Assembly: GCF_023156585.1 (NCBI RefSeq)
Contig: NZ_JALNMI010000004.1
Location: 1 to 64,000 of the forward strand
DNA from: Subsaxibacter sp. CAU 1640
GTDB taxonomy: Bacteria; Bacteroidota; Bacteroidia; Flavobacteriales; Flavobacteriaceae
DNA length: 64,000 nt
Reading direction: 5' to 3'
The notes below the pieces were generated by a model that was not told the origin of the DNA, searched no databases, and saw only the letters and a list, made by a program, of their open reading frames with translations. Positions 1-9,559 of the stretch are shown one piece after another. Within the stretch, counting starts at the first letter, position 1; every line of letters starts with the position of its first letter. Both the position numbers and the translations under genes were made by a program.

Positions 1-1
1 C

Positions 2-1417
2 GTCTTGGTGCCTGGAGAATGTGAAGGTTCGTACACGGTTACCAGAACATGGACAGCTACTGATGACTGCGGCAACAGTTCGACTGCCTCACAGGTGATC
101 GAGGTCGAGGACAACACAGCGCCGGTATTAGTAGGTAGTTTACCACAAGGTGAATCTAATGTAAATGCATGTTACGCACAAATACCTGAAGGACCATCAG
201 TAGATGAAATAGCTGCTCTATTTGAGGATAGTTGTAGCGACGTTATCATTGAAAAATCTGAACAGACTTTTGGTGATGATTGTGGTTGGATTAAATTATA
301 CGTATATCAAATTCAAGATAGTTGTGGAAACATGGCTGAAGAAGTTAAAGTATACTATAATGGTAGCGACCAAACAGGTCCAGATATTGAATTACCTGAA
401 GTAGATACACTTTGCGGAACGTCATTCCCGAAAAGTTTAACTGCGAATTGGACAGATAATTGTTCTGGTAGTGGAACTGTAACAGCTCAATTTACCGAAT
501 CGGTAAGAGATGGCTGTATGGACTATGCTGATTATGTTTTTGAAGCCACAGATGCATGTGGAAATAAAACTATAGAAGTATTGAAAGTGATAAGAGAATT
601 CAATACATATGGAGAATGTGAGACTGCATTCGCAAAAGATCCAAATGATGATATAAGTACATGTTTTATACCTCAATTTAATAGATGGGGTTGGACTAAT
701 CATTATGATTCTGAAGGATTATATACGCTGGATCTATATGCCGGAGCAGATCATTGTGATGTTGATGATAGAACACCTGTTGGTAATGTAGTAGTAGATT
801 ATTCTAATGGATATGTTACATTAACATATAACATATTTGCGGGATATACTATGACTGAAGCTCAAGTTTATATTGGATGTGGTCCATATCCATTCAATAA
901 TAATACTCCAACAGTAGCTCCAGGTCAGTATCCATTCAATCTAGGATCTTTAGATCATGTAACCAACTACACTTTAGGTCCAATTCCTGCAAGTGGAAGT
1001 ATTGATGTTATAGCTCATGCTGTTACATGTACTGTTGAATGTGAATGTTCTAATAATCCTGTAAGTGGAGGTACTTATACTCCTACAATTAATACACCAG
1101 TGGGATGTGGTGAAGTACCTAGCAGAGAAGTTGCGGATAATATTAAATTAGATTTCACAGCTTATCCAGTACCATTTGACAATGAAGTGAATATCAAATA
1201 CAACTTCAAGTTTGATACTGAAGTTAGTATAGATGTTCATGATACTAAAGGATTACTTATCTTAAGTGAAACGAATCAAAATTACAGAAGAAACAAAGAT
1301 CATGTCGTTAAACTAGATCTGTCTAGAGGCGGTGATCAAATATTCTATGTAACTGTAACCACGAATAGAGGTGCAGTAACTAAAAAGATTGTGTCTTCTG
1401 GAGTGAAGAGATTCTGA
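2..1417 (+). CDS. Secreted HYR-repeat adhesin-like protein, C-terminal part, T9SS sorted (5' partial)
   Basis: The reading frame is open to the left edge, so this is the last ~471 residues of a larger protein. The first residues carry a cysteine-containing immunoglobulin-like unit (TWTATDDCGN, then VEDNTAPV) typical of HYR-like repeats in flavobacterial surface adhesins; degenerate related units with DxCG follow to about residue 200. A cysteine-rich stretch lies at about 200-370. The last ~85 residues (from about AYPVPFDNEVNI to the final KRF) look like a type A type IX secretion sorting domain, so the protein is expected to cross the outer membrane by the T9SS and to be anchored or released. 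The first ~125 bases are visibly richer in G and C than the rest. Function as an adhesin is inferred from the repeats. Confidence 0.85.
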   Translation, partial: VLVPGECEGSYTVTRTWTATDDCGNSSTASQVIEVEDNTAPVLVGSLPQGESNVNACYAQIPEGPSVDEIAALFEDSCSDVIIEKSEQTFGDDCGWIKLYVYQIQDSCGNMAEEVKVYYNGSDQTGPDIELPEVDTLCGTSFPKSLTANWTDNCSGSGTVTAQFTESVRDGCMDYADYVFEATDACGNKTIEVLKVIREFNTYGECETAFAKDPNDDISTCFIPQFNRWGWTNHYDSEGLYTLDLYAGADHCDVDDRTPVGNVVVDYSNGYVTLTYNIFAGYTMTEAQVYIGCGPYPFNNNTPTVAPGQYPFNLGSLDHVTNYTLGPIPASGSIDVIAHAVTCTVECECSNNPVSGGTYTPTINTPVGCGEVPSREVADNIKLDFTAYPVPFDNEVNIKYNFKFDTEVSIDVHDTKGLLILSETNQNYRRNKDHVVKLDLSRGGDQIFYVTVTTNRGAVTKKIVSSGVKRF

Positions 1418-1440
1418 TAATTTAGAAGTTAATCAATAAC

Positions 1441-1470
1441 AAAAAAGGCAGCTACATAGCTGCCTTTTTT
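1441..1470 (+). terminator. Rho-independent terminator of the adhesin gene
   Basis: An almost perfect hairpin (AAAAAAGGCAGCTA pairing with TAGCTGCCTTTTTT around a short loop) lies 23 bases after the stop and ends in a T-run. It is symmetrical, so it could act on both strands. Confidence 0.85.
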
Positions 1471-1619
1471 ATTTGGAGGTTACATTATAAAATTTCGACG
1501 ATAGATTGAAATTTAATTAATTTAATCAATCTGAAAACTTTTAAAGAAAATACGAGATCTAGAATTTTGAAATACAATTAAAATACGAGAGCACTGGTAG
1601 GTTGTCCTATTTAAGAAAA

Positions 1620-1985
1620 TCAAACTATAATCGTCTTTGCCCAAGTTACGGCCTCTTCCAGAGTATCAAAAACTTCAAATGGTTTGTTTAAGAACAATTT
1701 CTCAATTTCGGCATTGCTCTTTGCTTTAAAATCTTTAGAGACAACGGCAAAGCCTTCAAGATTTTCGATTTTTGAAGTTTCAAAATATACAGCTGGATCT
1801 ACGGAATATGAGTTAATCCGATGTGTAATATAGACAAATCTTTTGTTTTTGAAATAGGTGTCTACAACATTCAGTAGAACTTGGTTGTGTGATGGCATAA
1901 TAGTCACACCTTCCTTCATGACTACTATCAAATAATTGTCATAAATATACATATTACAAAAATCAAATATTAATTCATCCACCAT
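1620..1985 (-). CDS. Hypothetical protein, SpoIIAA/STAS-like fold suspected
   Basis: A 121-residue soluble protein with no signal peptide. It begins with alternating strand-like segments (IFDFCNMYIYDNYLIVVM), has a central region VYITHRINSYSVDPAVYFE, and ends in a helix (DTLEEAVTWAKTII). This order resembles flavobacterial proteins annotated as SpoIIAA-like or STAS/SEC14-like, often 120-130 residues long, whose role is unknown. I see no catalytic motif. It stands alone, downstream of clpC on the same strand but separated from it by a terminator. The ATG at 1985 is the first available start. Confidence is good that it is a gene and low for the fold. Confidence 0.7.
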   Translation of the reverse strand: MVDELIFDFCNMYIYDNYLIVVMKEGVTIMPSHNQVLLNVVDTYFKNKRFVYITHRINSYSVDPAVYFETSKIENLEGFAVVSKDFKAKSNAEIEKLFLNKPFEVFDTLEEAVTWAKTIIV

Positions 1986-2026
1986 ACTTTAAAGTTACAA
2001 AAAAAATAAGAAAATGAAATAATAGA

Positions 2027-2058
2027 AAAGGCCCCATAAATTAGTATGGAGCCTTTTT
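2027..2058 (-). terminator. Terminator downstream of clpC
   Basis: A hairpin with arms AAAAGGCnCCATA and TATGGaGCCTTTT lies just past the clpC stop. On the minus strand it ends in a T-run. Confidence 0.75.
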
Positions 2059-2074
2059 TCAATAGTCTAAAATA

Positions 2075-4621
2075 TCAAGATTCAGTATGCTCTTCAGATT
2101 TTTCTATTTTTATAGTTAATTCATCATTATTCGAATCAAGATCCATTAGTATTTTGTCTCCTTCGTGGATATTTGCTGTAATTATTTCTTCGGCCAACGC
2201 ATCTTCAATATACTTCTGAATCGCACGTTTTAAAGGTCTGGCACCATAGTCTTTATCAAATCCCTTTTCAGCAATGTAATCTTTTGCTTTAGGAGTTAAC
2301 TCCAAAGTATAACCTAGATCTTTTATCCGAACAATTAATTGAGCTAACTCGATATCGATGATCTTATTGATATCTTCTTTCTCAAGAGCATTAAATACCA
2401 TTACATCATCAATTCTGTTCAGAAATTCTGGTGCAAACGCTTTTTTCAACGCATTTTCAATGACACTTCTAGCATTATCATTGGCTTGAGCTTCTTTTGC
2501 AGCTGTACCAAAACCAACACCTTGTCCAAAATCTTTAAGCTTACGAGCTCCAATATTTGAAGTCATAATAATGATTGTATTCCTGAAATCAATTTTACGT
2601 CCTAGACTATCTGTCAGATAACCATCATCTAGAACCTGAAGGAGCATATTAAATACATCGGGATGTGCTTTTTCAATTTCATCCAATAATATCACCGCGT
2701 AAGGTTTACGTCTTACTTTTTCAGTCAGTTGACCACCTTCTTCATATCCAACATAGCCTGGAGGAGCACCAACCAATCGTGAAATTGAGAATTTCTCCAT
2801 ATACTCGCTCATATCTATTCTGACAAGCGCATCCTCGCTATCGAAAAGTTCTCTTGCCAAAACTTTAGCAAGCTGTGTTTTACCAACACCTGTTTGACCT
2901 AAAAAGATAAATGAGCCAATTGGTTTATTTGGATCTTTTAATCCAGCACGATTACGCTGAATAGCCTTAACTACCTTGGCTACGGCATCATCCTGACCAA
3001 TAACTTTTCCTTTGATGAGCTCTGGTAATTTTGCCAATTTATTGCTCTCTGTTTGAGCTATTCTGTTGACTGGGATACCTGTCATCATGGAAACTACATC
3101 GGCAACATTATCTTCAGTCACGATTTCTCGATGCATTTTGTTTTCTTCCTCCCATTTTTCTTGAGCCAGAGCCAACTCTTTTTCTAGACGTTTTTCGTCA
3201 TCACGTAGTTTAGCCGCTTCTTCATATTTTTGTTTCTTAACTACTGTGTTTTTGGTTTCTTTGACATCTTCTAGCTGTTTTTCAAGTTCTAAAATCTGTT
3301 TTGGAACCTCAATATTGGTTATATGAACTCTAGAACCAGCTTCATCCAACGCATCAATGGCTTTGTCCGGTAAAAAACGTTCGGTCATGTACCTATTTGT
3401 CAATTTAACACAAGCTTCAATTGCTTCAGGTGTATAATCAACATTATGATGCTCTTCATATTTTTCTTTGATATTATTCAAAATCTGAATTGTTTCCTCA
3501 ACCGAAGTCGGTTCAACAATTACCTTTTGAAAACGTCGTTCAAGGGCACCATCTTTTTCGATATACTGTCTGTACTCATCTAACGTTGTAGCGCCTATAC
3601 ACTGAATTTCACCTCTCGCTAGAGCCGGTTTGAACATATTTGAAGCATCCAAGCTTCCTGTCGCACCTCCAGCACCAACAATGGTGTGTATTTCGTCAAT
3701 GAACAAGATGATGTCGTCATTCTTTTCCAATTCATTCATAACGGCCTTCATACGCTCTTCAAACTGTCCACGATATTTAGTGCCAGCTACCAAACTTGCT
3801 AAATCTAAAGTGACGACTCTCTTATTAAAAAGAATTCGAGAAACTTTACGTTTTACAATCCGCAGTGCTAGACCTTCAGCAATAGCAGATTTACCAACAC
3901 CAGGCTCACCAATAAGTAGCGGATTATTTTTCTTGCGACGACTTAAGATTTGAGAAACACGCTGTATTTCTTTTTCTCTACCAACCACTGGGTCTAATTT
4001 GCCCTCTTCAGCAAGAATTGTTAAATCTCTACCGAAATTATCCAAAACAGGTGTTTTAGATTTTTTAGTTGATTTTGAAGTAGATTGGCTAAAAGGGTTC
4101 TGTTTATCGTCATCATCATTGGTGTCATCGTCAGAAAACGATTCTGCCTTTGGTGATTCTATATAATCGTCATCGTTTGTAATCATAGATTTGAATTGTT
4201 CTTTTACATTATCATAATCCACCTTCAACTTGTTCAAAAGCTTTGTGGTAGGATCATTTTCATTTCTTAAAATACATAACAATAAATGAGCAGTGTTGAT
4301 TGAAGTGCTCTGAAACAATTTTGCTTCCAAAAATGTGGTTTTCAATGCACGTTCCGCCTGTCTGGTTAAGTGTAAGTTCTTTTTTTCGTTAGATGTTGTT
4401 AATGTAGTAGGGTTTGCTGGGCTTAAAATTTCAACTTTTCTTCTCAAATGGTTCAAGTCGATCTCTAAGGCGCTCAAAATATCTATTGCTTTGCCGTTGC
4501 CATCACGCAACAAACCAAGCATTAAATGTTCTGTGCCTATAAAGTCATGACCCAAACGCAAAGCTTCTTCCTTACTGTACGCTATAACATCTTTGACTCT
4601 TGGGGAAAAATTATCATCCAT
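2075..4621 (-). CDS. clpC: ClpC-type AAA+ unfoldase, ATP-dependent Clp protease ATP-binding subunit
   Basis: A class I Hsp100 unfoldase of 848 residues that feeds substrates to ClpP. The N-domain occupies about residues 1-140 (two Clp_N repeats, beginning with an FSPRVKDVI motif). The first AAA module has Walker A GEPGVGKS near residue 238 and a DEIH box. A UVR-like coiled region rich in K and E lies around 420-480, and the second AAA module has GQTGVGKT near residue 577. An acidic linker (DDDTNDDDDK) follows the N-domain. The frame is open a little upstream, but the ATG at 4621 is preferred: it starts MDDNFSPRV as in the family and is preceded on the minus strand by an AAAGGA ribosome-binding-like sequence. 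It is divergent from gyrA. Confidence 0.96.
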   Translation of the reverse strand: MDDNFSPRVKDVIAYSKEEALRLGHDFIGTEHLMLGLLRDGNGKAIDILSALEIDLNHLRRKVEILSPANPTTLTTSNEKKNLHLTRQAERALKTTFLEAKLFQSTSINTAHLLLCILRNENDPTTKLLNKLKVDYDNVKEQFKSMITNDDDYIESPKAESFSDDDTNDDDDKQNPFSQSTSKSTKKSKTPVLDNFGRDLTILAEEGKLDPVVGREKEIQRVSQILSRRKKNNPLLIGEPGVGKSAIAEGLALRIVKRKVSRILFNKRVVTLDLASLVAGTKYRGQFEERMKAVMNELEKNDDIILFIDEIHTIVGAGGATGSLDASNMFKPALARGEIQCIGATTLDEYRQYIEKDGALERRFQKVIVEPTSVEETIQILNNIKEKYEEHHNVDYTPEAIEACVKLTNRYMTERFLPDKAIDALDEAGSRVHITNIEVPKQILELEKQLEDVKETKNTVVKKQKYEEAAKLRDDEKRLEKELALAQEKWEEENKMHREIVTEDNVADVVSMMTGIPVNRIAQTESNKLAKLPELIKGKVIGQDDAVAKVVKAIQRNRAGLKDPNKPIGSFIFLGQTGVGKTQLAKVLARELFDSEDALVRIDMSEYMEKFSISRLVGAPPGYVGYEEGGQLTEKVRRKPYAVILLDEIEKAHPDVFNMLLQVLDDGYLTDSLGRKIDFRNTIIIMTSNIGARKLKDFGQGVGFGTAAKEAQANDNARSVIENALKKAFAPEFLNRIDDVMVFNALEKEDINKIIDIELAQLIVRIKDLGYTLELTPKAKDYIAEKGFDKDYGARPLKRAIQKYIEDALAEEIITANIHEGDKILMDLDSNNDELTIKIEKSEEHTES

Positions 4622-4879
4622 AGTTATATCCTTTCTGTATAAAAATAATAAAAACAAGTGTATAAAGGCAAAAACTGTACCTTAAATGTTTTCATCTGTG
4701 CTAATAGACATAAAAACTTTCTCAATTCAAAGTAAATTATGGCTTACTTATTAAACAAATAAATTGAAATATTGTTAATAAAAAAAGCCAAAAAAATACT
4801 TTTTAAACTCGCATAAACTCTATATATGACGTATCTTAGCACGGTTTGAAAATATTCAAAAATTTAATTAAATTTATAT

Positions 4880-7450
4880 ATGGCAGAAGGAGAAAAACTG
4901 ATCCCAATTAATATTGAAGATGAAATGAAATCGGCCTACATCGATTACTCGATGTCGGTCATTGTGTCACGTGCATTACCAGATGTAAGAGATGGTTTAA
5001 AGCCTGTTCATAGAAGAGTACTCTATGGGATGCATGAATTGGGAGTAAGATCTAATACAGCACATAAAAAATCAGCGAGAATTGTTGGTGAAGTTTTGGG
5101 TAAATACCATCCACATGGAGATACATCTGTATATGATGCTATGGTGCGTATGGCTCAAGATTGGAGTTTGAGATACATGCTGGTCGATGGTCAAGGAAAC
5201 TTTGGTTCTATTGATGGTGATAGTCCTGCAGCGATGCGTTATACAGAAGCACGTATGCGCAAGATTTCTGAAGATATGTTGGCAGATATTGACAAAGAAA
5301 CTGTAGACCACCAATTGAATTTTGATGATACGCTCCAAGAACCAACAGTATTGCCTACTAGAATTCCTGGGTTGTTGGTGAATGGTGCCTCTGGTATAGC
5401 TGTAGGTATGGCGACCAATATGCCTCCTCATAATTTAAGTGAAGTTGTTGACGGAACCGTTGCCTACATTGACAATCCTGACATCGAAGTTGATGAGTTG
5501 ATCACGCACGTAAAAGCCCCAGATTTCCCAACGGGAGGAGTTGTTTATGGATATGATGGTGTTATTGAAGCCTTTAAGACTGGCCGTGGACGAATTGTTT
5601 TAAGGGGAAAAGCTTCATTTGAGGAAGTTCATGGTAGAGAGTCTATCATTGTGACTGAAATCCCTTATCAAGTAAACAAGGCAGATATGATCAAGAAAAC
5701 TGCCGACTTGATCAATGAGAAAAAGATTGATGGGATTTCGATGATTCGTGACGAATCGGACAGAAATGGAATGCGTATCGTTTATGTATTAAAGCGTGAT
5801 GCCATTCCTAACATCGTTTTAAACACCTTATATAAATATACTGCGCTTCAATCGTCTTTTAGTGTGAATAATATTGCACTCGTCAATGGAAGACCTCAAT
5901 TATTGAATCTGAAAGATCTGATTCATTATTTCGTTGAGCACAGGCACGAAGTGGTAGTTCGCAGAACAACTTATGAATTGCGCAAGGCGGAAGAGCGTGC
6001 GCATATATTAGAAGGTCTTATCATTGCTTCAGATAATATTGATGAAGTTATCGCTATTATTAGAGCTTCTGCAAATGCAGATGAAGCACGCGAAAAGTTG
6101 ATGACCCGTTTTGAATTGACTGAAATTCAAGCAAAAGCCATCGTTGAGATGCGTTTGCGTCAATTGACTGGACTGGAGCAAGACAAATTGCGTTCAGAGT
6201 ATGAAGAATTGATGAAGACCATCGAAGACTTGAAAGATATTCTTGATAAGAAAGAGCGTAGAATGCAGATCATCAAAGATGAATTGCTTACCGTGAAGGA
6301 TAAATATGGTGACGAGCGTCGTTCTGCCATAGAATATTCTGGAGGTGATTTGAGTATTGAAGATATGATTGCTGACGAGCAAGTTGTCATTACAATTTCT
6401 CATGCAGGTTATATCAAACGTACATCGCTTACCGAATACAAGACACAAAATAGAGGTGGAGTAGGGCAAAAAGCTTCAACAACGCGTAACGAAGATTTCT
6501 TGGAGCATTTGTTCGTAGGAACAAATCATCAATATATGTTGTTCTTTACTCAAAAAGGTAAATGTTTCTGGATGCGTGTTTATGAAATTCCCGAAGGAAG
6601 CAAAACTTCCAAAGGACGGGCGATTCAAAACCTTATCAATATTGAACAAGATGACAAAGTAAAGGCCTTTATCTGTACGCAAGATTTAAAGGATGAAGAC
6701 TATATTAATAGCCACTATGTCATTATGGCTACTAAAAAAGGTCAAGTCAAGAAGACATCTCTGGAACAGTATTCAAGACCAAGAACCAATGGTATCAACG
6801 CCATCACTATTAAGGAGGATGATGAATTGCTAGAGGCAAAACTAACAACTGGTAACAGCCAAGTGATGTTGGCATTAAAATCTGGTAAAGCTATCCGTTT
6901 TGAAGAAGCCAAAACCCGCCCGATGGGTCGAAATGCTTCAGGTGTAAGAGGTATCACGCTTGCAAACAGTAAAGATGAAGTCATAGGAATGGTGGCCGTT
7001 GAAAATCCGTTGGAAGAATCGGTTTTGGTAGTTTCTGAAAATGGTTACGGAAAACGTAGCTATATTGATGATCCTGAAGATGGTGAAGCGGTTTACAGAA
7101 TCACCAATCGAGGTGGAAAAGGTGTCAAAACTATTTCAATTACTGAAAAAACAGGTAGTCTGGTAGCAATTAAGACTGTTAGTGATGATGATGATTTGAT
7201 GATTATCAATAAATCTGGGATTGCCATTCGCATGGAGGTCAAAAACTTAAGGGTTATGGGCAGAGCAACACAAGGTGTGAAACTCATCAATCTAAAAGGT
7301 AATGACTCAATTGCTGCAGTTGCCAAGGTTATGAAAGAAGATGAAGAGGAGATTGAAGCCATTGAAAACGAATCTACATCTGCCGAAAATACTGGTGGAA
7401 CAGAAGATGGCACAACTCTTGATAATTCTGATGCAGAAAACAATAATTAA
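4880..7450 (+). CDS. gyrA: DNA gyrase subunit A
   Basis: The breakage-reunion subunit of gyrase, acting as A2B2 to introduce negative supercoils. The catalytic tyrosine is Y121 in RYTEARM. The quinolone region reads [10 protein letters not shown], so threonine T82 sits where E. coli has S83, and the acidic D86 is kept. The GyrA box of the C-terminal pinwheel is QNRGGVG at about residues 522-528, a variant of QRRGGKG. The final ~45 residues form a strongly acidic tail ([12 protein letters not shown] and onwards), known in E. coli GyrA to tune DNA wrapping. The 856-residue length is normal. It is probably co-transcribed with the TPR gene 24 bases downstream. Confidence 0.98.
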   Translation: MAEGEKLIPINIEDEMKSAYIDYSMSVIVSRALPDVRDGLKPVHRRVLYGMHELGVRSNTAHKKSARIVGEVLGKYHPHGDTSVYDAMVRMAQDWSLRYMLVDGQGNFGSIDGDSPAAMRYTEARMRKISEDMLADIDKETVDHQLNFDDTLQEPTVLPTRIPGLLVNGASGIAVGMATNMPPHNLSEVVDGTVAYIDNPDIEVDELITHVKAPDFPTGGVVYGYDGVIEAFKTGRGRIVLRGKASFEEVHGRESIIVTEIPYQVNKADMIKKTADLINEKKIDGISMIRDESDRNGMRIVYVLKRDAIPNIVLNTLYKYTALQSSFSVNNIALVNGRPQLLNLKDLIHYFVEHRHEVVVRRTTYELRKAEERAHILEGLIIASDNIDEVIAIIRASANADEAREKLMTRFELTEIQAKAIVEMRLRQLTGLEQDKLRSEYEELMKTIEDLKDILDKKERRMQIIKDELLTVKDKYGDERRSAIEYSGGDLSIEDMIADEQVVITISHAGYIKRTSLTEYKTQNRGGVGQKASTTRNEDFLEHLFVGTNHQYMLFFTQKGKCFWMRVYEIPEGSKTSKGRAIQNLINIEQDDKVKAFICTQDLKDEDYINSHYVIMATKKGQVKKTSLEQYSRPRTNGINAITIKEDDELLEAKLTTGNSQVMLALKSGKAIRFEEAKTRPMGRNASGVRGITLANSKDEVIGMVAVENPLEESVLVVSENGYGKRSYIDDPEDGEAVYRITNRGGKGVKTISITEKTGSLVAIKTVSDDDDLMIINKSGIAIRMEVKNLRVMGRATQGVKLINLKGNDSIAAVAKVMKEDEEEIEAIENESTSAENTGGTEDGTTLDNSDAENNN

Positions 7451-7474
7451 CACTAATAATTAAAATAACTAAAA

Positions 7475-8749
7475 ATGAAAAAACAAATAATTGTTGCTTT
7501 GGCGCTTTTGGTTTCATCGTTTTCTTTTTCTCAAAAAGATGAATTAAAAGATGCTGAAAAAGCTATAAAAAGTGGAAACTACGCTGATGCCAAGTCTGCT
7601 ATAAAGTCAGCTGAAGCATTAATAGGAAGCGCTGACGAAAAAACAAAAGCAAAATTCTATTTTTTAAAAGGACAGGCTTTCTACGCAAACGGAACTGCCA
7701 CCAATGACGATGTAAATGTTGCTATTGAAAGTTTTGATAAAGTTGTAGAGATTGAAAAGAAAGATGGAAAATCAAAATATACTGATGAAGTAAATGAGAC
7801 AAAGCAATTAATGTTGAATTCTATCTTGACAAAAGCTAATAAAGCTCTGGAAGACAAAAATTATTCGGCTTCAGCTATAGGCTTTGAAAAGGCCTATCGT
7901 ATGTCACCTAAAGATACTCTATATCTTTATGTAGCTGCATCGGCTGCTATCAATGCTCAAGATTATAAAACTTCATTGAAACATTATGAAGAGTTGAGAA
8001 GTTTAGGTTTCACCGGGCAAGAAATGGAATACGTAGCAACTAACAAAGAAACTAATGAAGTAGATGTTTTTGACAACAAAACGATGAGAGATTTATCCAT
8101 TAAATCAGGAACTCACGTGGCTCCAAAAGATAAAAAATCTGATTCTAAAGCGGCGGAAATTATAAAGAATATAGCACTGATTTATATTAATAATGGCGAG
8201 AATGAGAAGGGACTTTTGGCCATTAAAGAGGCTAGGGAGTCTAATCCTGACGATTTGAGTCTTCTCTTGTCGGAAGCAAATGTTCATTTGCAAATGGGTA
8301 ATAGGGATGAATTTAAGAAATTAATTGAGGTGGCTACTCTCAAAGATCCAAAAAACCCAGAACTTCAATACAATTTAGGAGTTGTTGCTGCGGAAGCTGG
8401 CGACGTAGAATCAGCTAAAAAGTATTATGAAAAAGCTATTGCATTAGATCCTGAATATGCAGATGCATATAACAATATGGCAGTATTGAGTTTGCAAGGA
8501 GAACAAGCAATAATAGAGGAAATGAATAAACTTGGAACATCAGCTGCAGACAATAAAAAATACGATGAATTAAGAGAAAAGCGCTCTCAGATTTATAGAG
8601 ATGCCATACCATATCTTGAAACAACCTTGAAATTCAGGCCCAAAAATATTGAGGCTGCCAAAACACTTATGAATATCTACAGTGCTTTGGGAGAAACAGC
8701 TAAATTCAAAGAAATGAAAGCAAAAGTTGATGCTCTTCAAGGTGAATAG
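7475..8749 (+). CDS. Secreted tetratricopeptide repeat protein
   Basis: A 424-residue protein with a classical signal peptide (MKKQIIVALALLVSSFSFSQ, cleavage probably before the Q), so likely periplasmic. TPR-like helical pairs occur from about residue 25 to 170 and again at 225-410. The clearest unit is around 298-335 with YNLGVVAAEAGDVESAKKYY and ALDPEYADAYNN. Such proteins usually scaffold protein complexes; no partner can be read from the sequence. It follows gyrA closely in many flavobacterial genomes as I recall, and here is followed by a strong terminator, consistent with a gyrA-TPR transcript. Confidence 0.88.
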   Translation: MKKQIIVALALLVSSFSFSQKDELKDAEKAIKSGNYADAKSAIKSAEALIGSADEKTKAKFYFLKGQAFYANGTATNDDVNVAIESFDKVVEIEKKDGKSKYTDEVNETKQLMLNSILTKANKALEDKNYSASAIGFEKAYRMSPKDTLYLYVAASAAINAQDYKTSLKHYEELRSLGFTGQEMEYVATNKETNEVDVFDNKTMRDLSIKSGTHVAPKDKKSDSKAAEIIKNIALIYINNGENEKGLLAIKEARESNPDDLSLLLSEANVHLQMGNRDEFKKLIEVATLKDPKNPELQYNLGVVAAEAGDVESAKKYYEKAIALDPEYADAYNNMAVLSLQGEQAIIEEMNKLGTSAADNKKYDELREKRSQIYRDAIPYLETTLKFRPKNIEAAKTLMNIYSALGETAKFKEMKAKVDALQGE

Positions 8750-8770
8750 AGGTACTTTTACATTTTAAAT

Positions 8771-8802
8771 AAAAAAGCAACTCAATTGAGTTGCTTTTTT
8801 TT
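8771..8802. terminator. Bidirectional terminator between convergent genes
   Basis: AAAAAAGCAACTCAA and TTGAGTTGCTTTTTT form a 15-bp perfect stem with A- and T-runs on either side. It lies between the TPR gene and the convergent peptidase gene and should serve both; its last two bases overlap the peptidase stop. Confidence 0.88.
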
Positions 8803-9550
8803 ATATAATCTTTTTTATAACCCTTAACTTGTGGGTATGTTGCCGTTTATCATTGTTATATATTCCTGTATGATCAAGGCGGTCGATACGCACTTTTCCG
8901 TGTGCATGTATGATATGATTATCCTCCATAATTATTCCAACATGCACTATTTTTCCCTCATCATTGTCAAAAAAAGCCAAATCTCCAGGCTCGCTTTCCT
9001 CAATAAAGCTCAAAGCACTACCTTGAGTTGCTTGTTGTGAAGCATCTCTTAAAAGCTTATATCCATTAAGTTTGTAAACCATTTGTGTTAAACCAGAACA
9101 ATCAATTCCAAACGGGGTTTTTCCTCCCCATAAATATGGCGCGTTTAAATAGTTGAAGGCAGTTTCTAGTAAGTTGTATTTTGGTTTTGTACCTTCAACA
9201 AAATTTCCATCATGTTGGTGTTTCAGAATATCTAAACCGTTCAATGTTGAGCCTAATGGAATTGTGTGCAATCGATCGTTCTCGTCTTGTACAAACTCAA
9301 CCAAATCTGTAGATAATTTTAAAATTGAATCATCTAGAGTGCAATAATCTTCTTCGGAAATAATAACGTATTGCTTATTGTCAATCCAGCCTTCATATTT
9401 ATCATATGCAAGTCGAATTTTACTCCAAGATTTGCGTTGCTCCAATACTTTAAAAAATTCACCATACAATACTTGAGAAACCATCTCTGAAGTATCGGCA
9501 GGATCTAATCTTAAAGGAACAATGCTTAAGCTACAGATTCCGTATTGCAT
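8801..9550 (-). CDS. NlpC/P60 family cysteine peptidase with SH3-like domain
   Basis: A probable cell-wall peptidase (C40 family), cutting gamma-D-Glu-diamino acid bonds in peptidoglycan peptides. The first ~90 residues form a bacterial SH3-like region (EFFKVLEQRKSWSKIRL, EGWIDNKQY). The catalytic half has the cysteine in GIDCSG, the histidine in VHVGII and a polar third residue in HIIHAHGK. No signal peptide is seen, so the protein may be cytosolic and act in recycling, as proposed for similar proteins. The ATG at 9550 is taken; a TTG one codon upstream is possible. It follows the thiolase gene by nine bases and is likely in its operon. Confidence 0.9.
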   Translation of the reverse strand: MQYGICSLSIVPLRLDPADTSEMVSQVLYGEFFKVLEQRKSWSKIRLAYDKYEGWIDNKQYVIISEEDYCTLDDSILKLSTDLVEFVQDENDRLHTIPLGSTLNGLDILKHQHDGNFVEGTKPKYNLLETAFNYLNAPYLWGGKTPFGIDCSGLTQMVYKLNGYKLLRDASQQATQGSALSFIEESEPGDLAFFDNDEGKIVHVGIIMEDNHIIHAHGKVRIDRLDHTGIYNNDKRQHTHKLRVIKKII

Positions 9551-9559
9551 CAAGAGTGT

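Noticed and set aside
1503-1532. AGATTGA...TCAATCT dyad after the adhesin terminator
   Set aside because: Seven-base arms around very AT-rich sequence; likely chance.
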